A stretch of 64,000 bases of DNA from Massospora cicadina (GCA_022478985.1 JAKSZP010015907.1:105216-169215), one strand, 5' to 3'. Positions 1 through 11,410 are shown, counted from the stretch's first letter. Numbers and translations: made by a program. Notes: generated by a model not told the origin, from the letters alone.

Positions 1-1510
1 CAGCGCAGTAAACAGCTTTGACAAATTCTGCTAAGCAATGCTCATCTTGATGCGGGCATTGGGGAGCTAGCAAGATTGGAGATATTTTGGAAAGTGATTT
101 TAGCAGATGTTTTAATTCTTCTACTTTAGTGACGTGCATAACAATGGCTTAGGCATCAATAAACAGTTTCAAAATATTACTGCAGGATGATACAGTAAAA
201 TCAGGGGGAAGTAGAGTGTTTCACAGTTCTTGTTTTTATTGAGCCACTGATTGAGACACTGCTTTGCATAGGTTTTGCAATGGGGGAGGCCAACACTGCG
301 AAGGCAAGCTTATGGTCACTTTGGTAGGGGGAAGCTTTGGGTTTAGGAGTGAAATGTCTGGGGGATGGGGTATTGTCAAAATCAGAAACAAAAAAATTGG
401 CCTGACCATTATCAAATTGGCTGAATGATTGACCGGATACCTCACTCATGATAACCTTACCTGACTATCAATCTTGGCCCACAAGTCCCATGGATTATGG
501 GTTACTAGAATAGTGGATGAATTTGGATGAGTAGGAGTTGAATGGGCTGCTTAGGTATGAAGGGTGGTACAAGCCTGACTCTGATTGGTGGGGGTAGAAT
601 TGGGTGGGATAATGTGGGTAGTTGCTTTGGTGGAGCCCATTTTCCCACTCTGAATCACCAAGTGGGGTCATTGAGTGGGTGAGGGCAGCAAACTGCCACA
701 TATGGAACCCGCTGAATAGGGCTCCAAAGCTGCATCAGGGAAGTGGCTCAGGGGCAGGATTTTTTTATGGTTGAGCCCAAAGAATAGGGGACAAAATTTG
801 GTAACCATTATCAACATGAGCCCAAAAGAAATAATCAGGTGCTGCTGTGATAAAGATATGGGGTGATCTGGTGGGCTATGGTATGGTAGTCTGGGATTTT
901 TGCGGCTGTTGCACTAGAGGCAGCAAGGCGCTCTGCCCTAGAGGGAACAGCGAAGACTAGGTTGGGCTTAGTGCCATAAGCCATAAACCCCACCATCTGC
1001 TGATCAAGCAAAAGTTGGGGTGAAAGATGAGAAGGGAGAGATGCAATTAAAACTACCAGTGTGGTGTCAGAAGAGATTGAGTACAAGTAATAGGGATATG
1101 TGTGTTTTTAGTAAGTAAGTGGAGTTGAAGACACTGGTGCAGCGTCCTCCTCCGTCTGAAAGCCTATATCAAAGTAACCCTTAAAAGGGAGGAACTCTAT
1201 AACCTTCAGCCGGCGCAAAGGCAGCGGTGGCAAGCTTGACAATTGCTTTGTCAGTATATGGGAATAACCACCAATACTCAATGTGAAGGCAAAAGCAAAT
1301 GTTGGACTAATGGAGAGCGAGAGGGTGGGGGTAAGATGGGTGAGTGCATGCTAGGTGTATTGATAAGTCCCAGGGGGGGGCAAATCGGCCAGAGGAGCTT
1401 GGTGGGCTCTTTGAGCCTGTTTGCATGCATTTCCCCATATGGCAGAAAACGCTAGAGGGTATATCACCGCTGCCCCACAATGGGGAAGCAGGCGGTGGAT
1501 CCAAGGACAT
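1..1510 (-). pseudogene. LINE-type ORF1 protein remnant (D1)
   Basis: The likely start is the ATG at 1510-1508 (M-S-L-D-P-P-P), the same position and context as in D2 and D4. The order of blocks is: an N-terminal region with T-H-P, the Y-F-D-I-G-F block, a degraded zinc-knuckle region near 750-850 (F-F-W-A-H), a low-complexity linker, the Q-S-D-H-K-L-A motif, and a helical C-terminal part that leaves the window. Several frameshifts and stops break it, for example in the region after the F-F-W-A-H block. By family analogy it would be an RNA-binding chaperone of a LINE ribonucleoprotein; it is not functional as read. Confidence 0.6.
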
Positions 1511-1630
1511 CAAGCAGAAGCAGACAGGGGCAGATGGCGGTATAAAATAAACTTAATTGTTGTGAATAAATTTACAGGTTAAACTATGTATTGAATTTTT
1601 TTCTGAAGTAAAAGTATTACCATTGGATAG
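1..1630 (-). mobile_element. Family-D ORF1-only LINE derivative, copy D1 (cut by window edge)
   Basis: This minus-strand element runs leftward out of the window, so its 3' end is missing. It is recognised by similarity to copies D2, D3 and D4: the start context M-S-x-x-P-P, a K-G-Y-F-D-[IL]-G-F block near 1150-1200, and the peptide PYQSDHKLA near 320-345. Beyond the ORF1 start (1510) about 100 bp of 5' UTR align loosely with D2; the right boundary near 1630 is approximate and no target duplication could be found. Family D carries an ORF1 but no reverse transcriptase. Confidence 0.7.
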
Positions 1631-1856
1631 ATTTTTAGTCTCATACTCTACTTGATTTTCAGTTAAGATACCCTTTGACATAACTTGCTTATTATATTTT
1701 CACAAATTGGTGATCTTCATTAAGAGAGTTGGTAGTTTGACTGGCAGCATCATCTGGCTCATTAGCTTGAACAAGTCCAAGTTTGACAATCAATTCCAGA
1801 TTTTTTGAAATATGACCACATTACTGATGGCTTATCTTTTAAAGTTGCTTCTTCTT

Positions 1857-1905
1857 TTTTTTAGTACTAGATGGTCCCAACCCAAGGGGGGGGGATTCAT
1901 CGATG
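1857..1905 (-). mobile_element. Extremely 5'-truncated LINE A-type insertion (49 bp)
   Basis: The minus strand here reads as the last ~43 bases of LINE A (CATCGATGAATC, CCTTGGGTTGGGACC, ATCTAGTACT) followed by a short A tract. It is flanked by an 18-bp perfect direct repeat, ttaaagttgcttcttctt, at 1839-1856 and 1906-1923. Tail plus A tract plus duplication is the expected product of target-primed reverse transcription that aborted almost at once. It lies in otherwise unassigned sequence. Confidence 0.85.
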
Positions 1906-1923
1906 TTAAAGTTGCTTCTTCTT

Positions 1924-3654
1924 GTTATAATAGATATCAAAAATTTCATCTAGGAAAAACAGGACTAAGTTAAGTAAATCATATTCATGCTCATTTTTAC
2001 ATACAGCTACTATATAGACAGCATTTTTGGAAATATCACAAATCAGTTAAACTGTTCGCTACAGTAAAGAACATTTTGTATTCAATGTCTTTCACTATTC
2101 AATTCTTTCATTCATTTTGTCACTAACATTATTAGTCCATCATGCAGGTTGTCCAGAGGTTCTTCAAAATCCCTGAAAGTTAGAAGTTGGGCAAAACTCT
2201 GTTGATAGATTACCTCCAACACCTCCTTGAGCATATAATAAGGTTTTCTTAGTTACATCATATGTCCTTATTATAATTAAATAAAAGGTGTAGCTCTGAA
2301 GGGACCTAGCAGAGAGGGCACTTTTTTGGAATTTTCACCTATTTCAATAATTATATAGAGCTCAGTCATTCAAAGCTCACTTTGTTTAGGCAGTTGTTGT
2401 AATAGATGGAAAAACCCCAGTTCTGACTGCTGTATATTTGAACAATACTCTGGCACACAAAAAAAATGAAGTAGCCTAACCAAGTAGAAAGAGGTTTGGG
2501 GCACCAACAGCGCCAGACATTCCTTTACTATTGGTTGGTTATGCCAAGTCCCCTAGGGGAGTTAGTCCAAATCCAACCTACTTTAAAACTCCTTGACAAG
2601 GGAAAAGACCAACAGATAAGTGAGGTATGCGAACCCCAAAACAACCTTTATGTTATTCTGGATAATAAAATGACCCACCGACCAGAGCTTGACTGGGAAG
2701 CAACTGACAATACTCCCCTGGAACGGGAATGCAAGGGCTAAAATATCAAAGTGAACTTCAGAGTGGGCAGCTGAGCCTAATAAAGGCAGCGCTTTGGGGT
2801 CTTACCTGAGTTATTGATTAGGCTCGCTCAAGCCTAATATACAACTCAGGCAAGGCACAACCCAGCACCCAAAATGACTGAACCAAAAATCTTTTAAAAG
2901 CAATCTGACTCAGATCTGGAAAATCTGAATTTGAGTTGAAATGCAACAATTGAGTTAGACTTGACCATTATAGTTGTTTATTTCACAAAGAAACAAAGAA
3001 AATATTTGAATAGATATTTATCTGTTTAGAGGTTCAGAGGTCATTATAATTAAAATTTCAGATAGAAAAAGAGATATAATTTAATAAAAATTACTTTATT
3101 TTGAAAGTGTTTAGTATTTAATAGTACTAAGGAAATACCATATATCAATACAAATATAAATATCAAGGGTAATAAGTTAAAAGATCATATAGATCATTGT
3201 AATCAGGCATAGATGAAGTCATGCTGAAATCTTACTCAAACTTATCAGTGCTTCACTATGTTTCATTAACTGATTAGTTGGTTCATAATTCCAATGACTT
3301 GACTGGAATCAAATTGCATAAGAAAAATAAAACCTAAGAAAATAGGTACAGTGATATATCATATATTGATAGATATGAATGATAATTAGTATTAACTATA
3401 AATAAATATTTAACAAAAAGAGGATTTACCTTTAATAGGGAAATCCCAACAAGTAGGATATATTTTGATAGAAGTTTGGGATTTAGTAGGGATTTGCAAA
3501 CTCTGAACAATGTGTCACAATGTTGAGATTTTATCAGACAAGGCCTATCTTGTTTGATGTGGCAGATAAATTTATCTCTTAATAGCAAGATCTTTTTCAA
3601 ATAATCCAGCGGATTAAGGAGGGGTTTATATATTTTAATTTCTTGCTTAGAAGT
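1924..3654. other. No recognised gene
   Basis: AT-rich sequence with only short chance reading frames (the longest, 2496-2741, shows no known motif). The only structure seen is a hairpin at 2805-2850, listed separately. Confidence 0.5.
2805..2850. repeat. Interrupted inverted repeat (46-nt hairpin)
   Basis: Outer arms CCTGAGTT (2805-2812) and AACTCAGG (2843-2850) pair over 8 bp. Inner arms ATTAGGCT (2817-2824) and AGCCTAAT (2831-2838) pair over another 8 bp around a 6-nt loop. The two stems are separated by 4-nt internal loops. No T-tract or neighbouring gene gives it a role. Confidence 0.6.
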
Positions 3655-3722
3655 TGTCAGATTCTAGTGGTTGACCTAAAAATAAACCATTTAAAAACAA
3701 CAAATTAAGGCATTTGGCCTTA
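3655..3722. repeat. LTR family E, copy E1, left part
   Basis: It starts TGTCAGATTCTAGTGGTTGACC-like, matching the starts of E2 (34195) and E3 (34933). It is interrupted at 3722 by LINE A and continues after 10147. The segment 3707-3722 is also the left target duplication of LINE A. No 5-bp duplication flanks the whole LTR (gaagt left, actta right), so E1 may belong to a larger, partly lost element. Confidence 0.75.
3707..3722. repeat. Left target-site duplication of LINE A
   Basis: aaggcatttggcctta here and aaggcatttggcttta at 10146-10161 match at 15 of 16 positions and directly bracket LINE A. Confidence 0.9.
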
Positions 3723-3810
3723 ATCTCTTTCTGCTAAGCATCACTTTTCGAAAATCAATTCAGCCTGAAATTTAGCTCCACTAAAGAGATTTAAAAAAAC
3801 CATTAGCAAA

Positions 3811-6573
3811 TATGGCGGGAAACCCCGCAAAAGAACCCGCAGGCTATGCCAAATGAGCCAGCACCACCCCAAACGAAGCAACCCTCGGTTACCCACCTCA
3901 GGGTCAACCAGAATCACCCACTCTCAAGCAGCAGCCATGAAAGCAGGCACCACCCCCCAACCTGGAGCTACTCCAACTAGCACCAGTTCACCTGATCGCA
4001 CTTCTGCAACCTGCACGCCTAACAGCTCTGTGTGCGCTGCCTCCCATCAACCCGCTGGGCCCCTCCAACCAAGGTGGCCATCACTCACGCTGTTTTAATG
4101 GCGTCTGCTCAGTTGAATGCAACTCAGCCCATCCAGGCATTCACCTCCCCCATTGTGTCAGCTAATTCAGCCCCATCTATTTTTGCTGACGCCGTGTTTC
4201 TGGCTCCCTCCATGAGGGGCGATACCCAGCTACCTGGCCCCCAAATCCTCAGATGTAAGGTTGGATTAGCTGCACATTCTGGTTCACTAAGCACCAAATT
4301 GGGACAATCTACTCTTCCCAATGAGGATTCAAATGGTTCGGATTTTGGAACTTCACACCAGTTCCATTCTCACCCGTCCCATTTAAACCCCGTAATTGGC
4401 ACTTCTCAAGTCGGCACGTTATCGTAATATGCTGAAAACAACCAATTCACCAATCAGCCAATGAGTTTTGCCCACGAAATCACAGCAAATACTTGGGCTG
4501 AATTTACCCAAATAGATTGGGATGGTGATGAAACATCGACCTCCTCCCAATTAATTGAAGTTGATTCCAATCTGGATGGGACTCCCCAATTTAGTGAGGC
4601 CCAACAATCACCTGGCCCCAAAACCCTCGAATGTAAGGTTGGATTAGCCGCACATTCTGGTTCACTAAGCACCAAATTGGGACAATCTACTCTTCCCAAT
4701 GAGGATTCAAATGGTTTGGATTTTGGAACTTCACACCAGTTCCAATCTCACCTGTCCCATTTAAACCCCGTAATTAGCACTTCTCAAGTCGGCACTTTAT
4801 CTCTTTATGCTGAAAATGACCAATTCACCAATCAGCCAATGAGTTTTGCCCACGAAATCACAGCAAATACTTGGGCTGAATTTACCCAAATAGATTGGGA
4901 TGGTGATGAAACATCTCCCTCCTCCCAACTGGCTGGAGTTAATTCCAATCTGGATGGGCCTCCCCAATTTAGCGAGGCCCAAAAAACCGCCCCTCAATTT
5001 GATATAATGCCAGCAACTGCTGTAACATTCCAGCAACAAGGGAACTCTGCAAACTTGTCCAAACCACCAGCTCACACTCAACCCGCAATTGCAGCCCAAA
5101 GCAAACACAAACGTAACAAAGGAGCCACTGGGGCGTGGCAAAAACCTCTGGCACCAACGCTACCCAAAGCTGATCCCTGTGAAGTGGCGTTTATTGCTGA
5201 TGTTAAGAAGAAATGGGCCGAAACTAGAGCGCAAAAAGCTCTACCTCGCTCAACCCTCTCCCATGCAATTCGCCTTTATTATGGGCATAACCCTGTTGAA
5301 TTCTATACAGAGGATTACTTCTCATACTTTGCAGCGATTGCGGAGACATTCCCAATTAACACCACCATCCATGAATCAGTGGAGGGCCACTACATCGATG
5401 TGGGCTTCACTGAAGCTGCCCTTGCTGACCATGCTGCCACCCTCCAGGTCATTATTCCACGCGGATCTCTTCGCATCTCCCGCACATGCTCTCACCTGGA
5501 GAAAATTTCATGGATTACTTTTTCCAACCTACCAACGACTGTTGATCCTGAGTCTCTTAAACTGGCACTCCATCGTGGTTAAATGGAGTTTGGGTCTGTT
5601 CTTTCAGTGGACTTTCGCGTCCCCTCTTACTATGCTCCCACTCAAAGAGCTCGCACTGCTAGGGCGTCGTTCATCCCCTCCCCCACTGTATCCCGCAACA
5701 TTGAGGTTATTCCTCGTGTGGTGGTAGTTGGGGCATGCCCTGAGATCTTTTTTGTCGACCCTGATCAGGCGCGCCCCCGGTGTTCATGGTGTAACGCCCT
5801 TGGACACTTGTATAGTGGCTGCACAGCTCGAAAATAAGCCCTCTTAGCCACCACCCAGGGGCCTAAACCTGGCCAAAAACGATCCCACGTGGCTGCAGCA
5901 GCAATTCCACAACCCACACAATGGGTTCCCATTCAAGACCTGTCCCCTGAGTCCTTACGCCTAGCAGTTGTAACAGCTAACCCCACTATTGGTATGGGAT
6001 ACCATCGCGCTCATGCCCCCTTCCAATGGGCACCCCCTCCAATCTCCCAGAGTCAACTCCCTCTCTCACCAAGCGCAAGGCATCTCCCACAGGGTGCCCC
6101 TCGTCAGCCACCCCCACTCAGGGCTCCGCGGCACCCCCAACAACCTCCACTAGCGATTTATCGCATCAACCCTCAGCTCCCAATGGAGCTATGCCCACCA
6201 GCATGGACTGGCAACCTGCGGCCTGCGGTAGAAGTGCCATCTCAAAGAGTCCTACCCCAACCCCACAGTCCATTTCGCGCGGATCCTTTGCAGTGTTGGA
6301 GGAAGTGAATATGGACTCAGACTCATCAAATGGGGACACCGCGGAGGTCACCATTGAGCACCCTCAAATCCTTCCCCTGCAACGGAGCGGGGGCAGCATC
6401 CTAGGCTGACTTACTGGGTCCTCCGCCCCCCACCCTCTCCTTCCCCTCAGAACCCTCGACGCTCCTCACGGATTGCAGCTAATAGTCAAGCTAAAGGACT
6501 CAAAACTAGCCGCCTCACAGCAGCAGGTTTAAGCGCTGACAACCCCCCAGGACATGGAGGGGAACAGCTATGA
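3811..6573 (+). pseudogene. LINE A ORF1: gag-like RNA-binding protein with zinc knuckle
   Basis: The start ATG at 3811 matches LINE B (54603). Domain order: a low-complexity Ser/Thr/Pro N-terminus; a 126-residue segment present twice in tandem (4233-4988); a conserved block Y-I-D-V-G-F near 5395-5410; a CCHC knuckle C-X2-C-X4-H-X4-C at about 5783-5825; and a Pro/Ser-rich C-terminus. Relative to LINE B it has stops near 3853 (CGA to TGA), 4425 (CAA to TAA), 5580 (TTT/TTA to TTA/TAA) and 5835, plus single-base indels near 3870, 6060 and 6460. The expected stop TGA at 6571-6573 overlaps the ORF2 start. It would coat LINE RNA; it is dead in this copy. Confidence 0.85.
4233..4988 (+). repeat. Tandem duplication in ORF1 (378-bp period)
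   Basis: The segment starting CCTGGCCCC at 4233 recurs at 4611, a period of 378 bp or exactly 126 codons, keeping the frame. Both units read K-V-G-L-A-A-H-S-G-S-L-S, then T-S-H-Q-F, then A-E-F-T-Q-I-D-W-D-G-D-E. LINE B holds the same two units (55026 and 55404), so the duplication predates the split of the two copies. Confidence 0.9.
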
Positions 6574-9500
6574 GTCCCCATGGCAGCACCCTGGCCCTGC
6601 AATCCATCAACGCAAATGGGTTGCGGGACTTTAAGCTGAGAGCCCGCCTCCTTCGAAAATTCAGGTCAGCACAAATTGACATCGCTGCTGTCTAGGAGCC
6701 TCATATCCTCCCCCACGAACAATCTGCCTGGAATGAACAGTTTATAGCAACTCCTTCTGGACAAACCATGCCGCCCTTATTAATTAAATCCCCGGGTTAA
6801 AACCCATTCTTTTTCACAATATCTAGGTGGCCGCCTCATACTGGCCAAACTCACCACTCCTGACTTCTCCTTCTTCGCTGCAAGCATCTACCTGCCTAAT
6901 GCAGGTCAGGAGCAAAATCGGCTCTTGGAAGAGCTCCTCCAACTCAAACTACCACGGAATACAGTCCTCTTAGGAGATTTCAACACAACCATAAGTCGCG
7001 TCCGTGACTCTTACCCCCTGCAGCAAAGGAACGCCCTGGATCAAGTCGCCTCCAGGATTTCCTTCGCCTGAGCGGCTTTATAGATGCGCTTCCACACTCC
7101 GCATCTGGCCTAGGTTGCATGATTAGGATCCAGTATGATGGAGGAGCTTTCCAGTCAGCGTCACGCATAGATATGGCACTGATTGGCCCCCTGCTAATTG
7201 GCCGCGTCTCCTCTCCCATCTCTCATGACAACCATCTGAGTGATCACAGGTCACTCACCGTTGTCCTCACCACCACACTTAGACCGTCGCGTAGGTTCTG
7301 GCCTAGGGTTGCCCCAGCTCTTCTCAACAACCCCTTCACTAAGAAGAAGCTGTCTATGACCATCCGGGAGACTCTCATCTCCCCCCCACCCCACCTGCTT
7401 GACCACAAGGCTAGACGGGCGGTGACCAAGGAGGGCATCACCCGCGTTGCTTACAACTGTGCCAAAGCCCAGATGACTGCAGCTCGCGCCAGAGTCAAAA
7501 GGGCGGAAGTCAGAATCAGACATCTAGAGCGAAACTGCCATCCTTCGCCCTCTCCCAGATGGTTGGAAGACTGGGAAGCGGCGCAGGAAGCACTCCGCTT
7601 GGAGCTCACACTGCAGGAAGAACGGGCATCAAACTTTACAACATCTCGTTACTATGCTCAATGGGAACGCCCCACCCGCTTCTTCTTTCAGAAACATAAA
7701 GCCAGGTCAACAGCGCAGGATATTACTGCACTGAAAATTGGCACTACAACCACTTCAGATAAGGAGGAAATCACGCAGGAACTACACCGCTTCTACTCCA
7801 GCCTCTTCCATGCCACCCAGGTGGACCCATCGGACATCCAAGACTTCCTGTGGCGGGCTCCAGAGCCGCCCATTGACCCACGGGCTGATGAGGCTCTACT
7901 GGAGCCTATTTCCATCCAGGAGGTGATGAAAACCCTTCTGAAATCCCCACGGCTTAGAGCCCCAGGCCCAGACGGAATACCCTTTGAAGTGTACCTTCTG
8001 GAACCTGCAGTGGTAGCCAGAACCCTCCGCGACCACTTCGCTGCACTCTTGGTGAATGGCGAGGTCCTCCCCGACTCCAGAGGCTCAATCACGACCCTCA
8101 TTCACAAGAAGTCAGACCGTGAGAACCTGGCGAACTGGCGCCCCATAGCGTTGATCAACACAGACCACAAGCTCTTCACGAAGCTTCTGGCCAACCGCAT
8201 CACCAAATGGGTGTCACCTCGCCTCTCCCCATCCCAGCACGGTTTTATTCCGGGGAGGTCGTTATAGGAAAACTATAATGACCTTCACGTGACTTTGACT
8301 GCTAACTCTCGTAAGGTGAATGGCTTTGTGGCTCTCCTGTATATGGAGAAAGCATATGATCGGGTAGCCTGGAAGTATATTGATGCTTCCCTGGCCCGCT
8401 TCCATCTCCCACCCGCAGCTAGGCGCTGGATATCAGCGCTCTATGACCAGCTCCACACCAGAGTCCTGGCGCCAATGGGTTTTACAGTAACAGTACCAGT
8501 TGGACAAGGTCTCCGGCAAGGGGACCACCTGAGCCCTATCCTTTTTAACATCACCCTTGACCCCCTCTTGGCCTCTTTACAGGACAAGCTAACAGGGATT
8601 CTGGTCCCAGGTAAAGCCCCCACATGCACCATGGCATTTGCAGATGACACTGCCATTGCATTTGGCTGCCCTGGGGATGTTGCCCTCGCTGCTGTGACCA
8701 TTGAGAGGTACACCAAGGCGTCCAACGCCATGGTCAACACCTCCAAGACAACAGTTGTACAGTTCAGCTCCCCCACCTTCCCCCCACCATTTGGTATTGA
8801 ACCTGTGCGCGGTACCTTCCGTCACCTGGGCGTTCTCACCAACCAACAAGGAGTTGCGCTAAAAGACAATGAGGACTTGCTCCTTGCAGCAGTTAACTCC
8901 AGGATTGCCAGCTGGAACCGGCGGCACATCACCCCCCAGGGTTGAGCTCTGATGGCCAATGTGTTCCTCCTCTCCAAAGTCTGGTTCCTAGCGCACGTCT
9001 GCCCATTCACAGATGCCTTTTATACGCGGCTCAATGTACTCCTCCGCTGTTGGATCTGGGGCTCAAACCATCCACCAATGGCCCTCTCAACCATTGCCCG
9101 ACCCTGCAATGAAGGGGGCCTAGGGCTTCTGGACACGCGATCCCACGCCACCACAATATTCCTGAAGTTCCTATGGCCGATTGTCTGCTGGGACGCGACC
9201 CCCATGCCCCAATGGGCGCCCGCCCTCCGCCAGTCAGTGTCAGCAGCTATGGGTCTTCCTAGAGCATCTCTGACCTCATTAGGGGAGTGGCTCACAAACC
9301 ACCCAGGACATCGCCTAAAACCATCATCATCCCCCTACTGGAACCAGGCTCTCCTTGCCCTGAAACGAGTAGGCGCGCGGATCCACCATGCCTTCCCATA
9401 CAGAAGGGAAGGCCCTGGCCTCAGCCCCCATCGCCATGCAATTGTGTACAATGGACAAGTTGTCACAACTCGCCTCAACCCCCAAGATCGTCCTCCCATC

Positions 9501-10099
9501 CGCCCAAGACTCCTTGAGCTCCTCTTTCCCTCCGTGAGATTTGACCTTAAGGAATTGTAGAAGGATGTCTATCACCCCATCCTGTCAGCAAAGGTGTCCA
9601 ACACCTTATGGAGGGTACTCCACTGTTCATACAGGACAGGGGACTGGACTGGCCCTACCTTCCAGCACTGAAGCTGCCCCCGCTGTGTGGAGCCTATTGA
9701 CTCCCACCTCCATCGTTTTTTCACCTGTCCAGGTGTCGCCACATTTTGGCCAAAGGCCCGCGAGCTCCTCCATGCTCAGCCCTGGTCTGGACACCCTGTG
9801 CAGGACCTCATATTTGAGCAGACATTGCCAGGTTGCCACCGACCCCTCCGTGTCCTCGCCTATGCCACAGCCATCTGGACATCCATAACTCCTTCCTTCA
9901 TGCTGCCTTTGACCAGCAGGTGTGGACCCTTCCACACATGATCACCCACTTTCAGGTACACTTTGAGATGGCCCTGAAGGTCTGCACTATGTCGCCAACC
10001 CTCCCCCGCTCAGTTGTCACTGCAGCACGGCTCTGGCGCGCAAACCTCCCTCCCCTTCCCTCGCCTCAGGCTCTTAGGAGCCCAGGCTTAATTCAATAA
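6570..10099 (+). pseudogene. LINE A ORF2: endonuclease-reverse transcriptase
   Basis: The ATG at 6570 overlaps the ORF1 stop as ATGA. The endonuclease starts S-I-N-A-N-G-L, has its Q-E catalytic pair lost (CAG to TAG near 6694), G-D-F-N at about 6973, and S-D-H-R at 7241-7252. The reverse transcriptase shows P-G-P-D-G-I-P near 7965, N-W-R-P-I-A near 8133, Q-H-G-F-I-P-G-R-S near 8235, and the catalytic A-F-A-D-D intact at 8634-8648. The C-terminus has C-X2-C-X8-H-X4-C from 9675. Most of the frame is continuous apart from in-frame stops at 8265, 8943, 9558 and 9669, two frameshifts in the endonuclease (before 6826 and near 7043) and one near 9886. The last stop is TAA at 10097. Confidence 0.88.
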
Positions 10100-10145
10100 A
10101 CATCGATGAATCCCCCCTTGGGTTGGGACCATCTAGTACTAAAAA

Positions 10146-10161
10146 AAGGCATTTGGCTTTA
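10146..10161. repeat. Right target-site duplication of LINE A
   Basis: aaggcatttggcttta, 15 of 16 identical to 3707-3722; its first two bases overlap the A tract of the element. Confidence 0.88.
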
Positions 10162-11410
10162 CAAAACATGGGCTTATTACTCATATTCTCAACTAAAGCC
10201 AAATACTATTATATTATTTAGCTTAAATATCTCAACGTCAACTTTGCTATAATCATCCACTTGACAGCTAAGGACAAATATCTCAACGGCAAAATAATCT
10301 AATTACCCACTTGAAAGCATGGGAAAATATCTCAACGTCATTTATATTAATTAATTAATTAATAGAAAGCTAAAGTCAGAAATCTCAACGTCAATTTAAA
10401 CTAATTATCCACTTGACAGCTTGGGAAAATAAATTAATTTCAATTTAATTCAATTTTTCTCAACAGCTCAGGCCAGATATCCTCGCATGATTTAGGCTGA
10501 TTATGCATGCAAAAACCCCAGCATTTTTTCCTGATTAAATGATAACATTATTGGCCATTTTTTTAAAATTGTCTGGGGTTTGATCATGAAAATAACCTTA
10601 AAAATTCCATAGACAGTTAAAATAATGATATTGACATCATAATGTTGTAACCAATTCTTACCCTATGACAAATTTTATATTTTTATTCTCATAATTGGCA
10701 AAATAGAACTTGCACATGGACCACCCAAATAGGAGCACCTAGTGCTATTGAGAGAGGCCTGCTGACATCCCAATCAGGGTGCATCATTTAATTGAAATGA
10801 TGCCAAATTTCCTAGAAGTCATATTTTGCCAGCTGTAATGAACCTCAAATTGGGCTGATCCTAGGACAATTTTGCAATTCATATTGCTATTTTTGCCTCT
10901 TTAGTCTTACTAAATATAAGAGTATTTTGCCATCTATAGTCCTAGCAATATGTCATAATTGTATCTTTTCAAGGGCCAAAGTGAGGTGGAAAATAATTAT
11001 CTGCGGAAATTGTGTGCTCAATATGTGGCCAAGAGATTCTCTAGAGCTAAATACCGGCACCTGGCCTAATGAAATATCATAAAATAATATCTCCTATTAA
11101 AAGATATTATCTTAAATTCTCTTTATCTGTTTATTTTATTGGAGTTTATTCCGATTAAGAGCGTTGGCAAGCTGTAAGGAAGAATTCTACAGCTTGTGTT
11201 GTTCCATGCCTTGGTAGAAGTTCCCAATTCATAGGGAAATTTAAGCCTAAGATTGACCAGAAAATCAGATCTATTTGAATAAGTCTAGTGAGCTTCTGAA
11301 CGGTCAAAAAACTATAAGACACTGGCTAAATTGAGTTTTTTTGATGAACTTCTTCCCAATTAAATGTGCAGGATTTAGTTTATTAGGTGAGCAATCCTCA
11401 GAATTTAACA
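10148..11410. repeat. LTR family E, copy E1, right part
   Basis: It continues E1 after LINE A. It is collinear with E2/E4 and E3: the blocks cacttgcacatggacc, ctagtgctattgagagaggcctg and cttcttcccaattaaatgtg occur in each. The LTR ends ...GAATTTAACA at 11410; E4 ends in the same AATTTAACA and E3 in the related GCTTCACA. Confidence 0.75.
10224..10430. repeat. Minisatellite inside LTR E1 (about four ~50-bp units)
   Basis: The unit begins aaatatctcaacgtcaa and ends ccacttgacagct-ggga. Units start at about 10224, 10275, 10325 and 10380, with lengths of 50-55 bp. E2 carries fewer, more diverged units (34320-34430), so the array varies in copy number between LTRs. Confidence 0.75.

Larger units (their letters stand above)
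3723..10147 (+). mobile_element. LINE A, full-length non-LTR retrotransposon
   Basis: The element begins atctctttctgctaagc, identical to the start of LINE B at 54514. It ends in AATAAACATCGATG, the CCATCTAGTACT tail and a short A tract. A 16-bp target duplication (15/16) brackets it, inserted into LTR E1. It carries two open reading frames in the order ORF1 (CCHC zinc knuckle) and ORF2 (apurinic endonuclease, reverse transcriptase, C-terminal CCHC). No RNase H domain is visible after the reverse transcriptase. Both frames are broken by stops, most of which are C-to-T or G-to-A relative to LINE B. Confidence 0.92.

Noticed and set aside
2496..2741. 81-residue open frame
   Set aside because: No motif, no supporting repeat and no gene context; left as chance.
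7251..7523. Minus-strand frames inside LINE A ORF2
   Set aside because: Shadow frames opposite GC-rich coding sequence with endonuclease and RT motifs on the plus strand.
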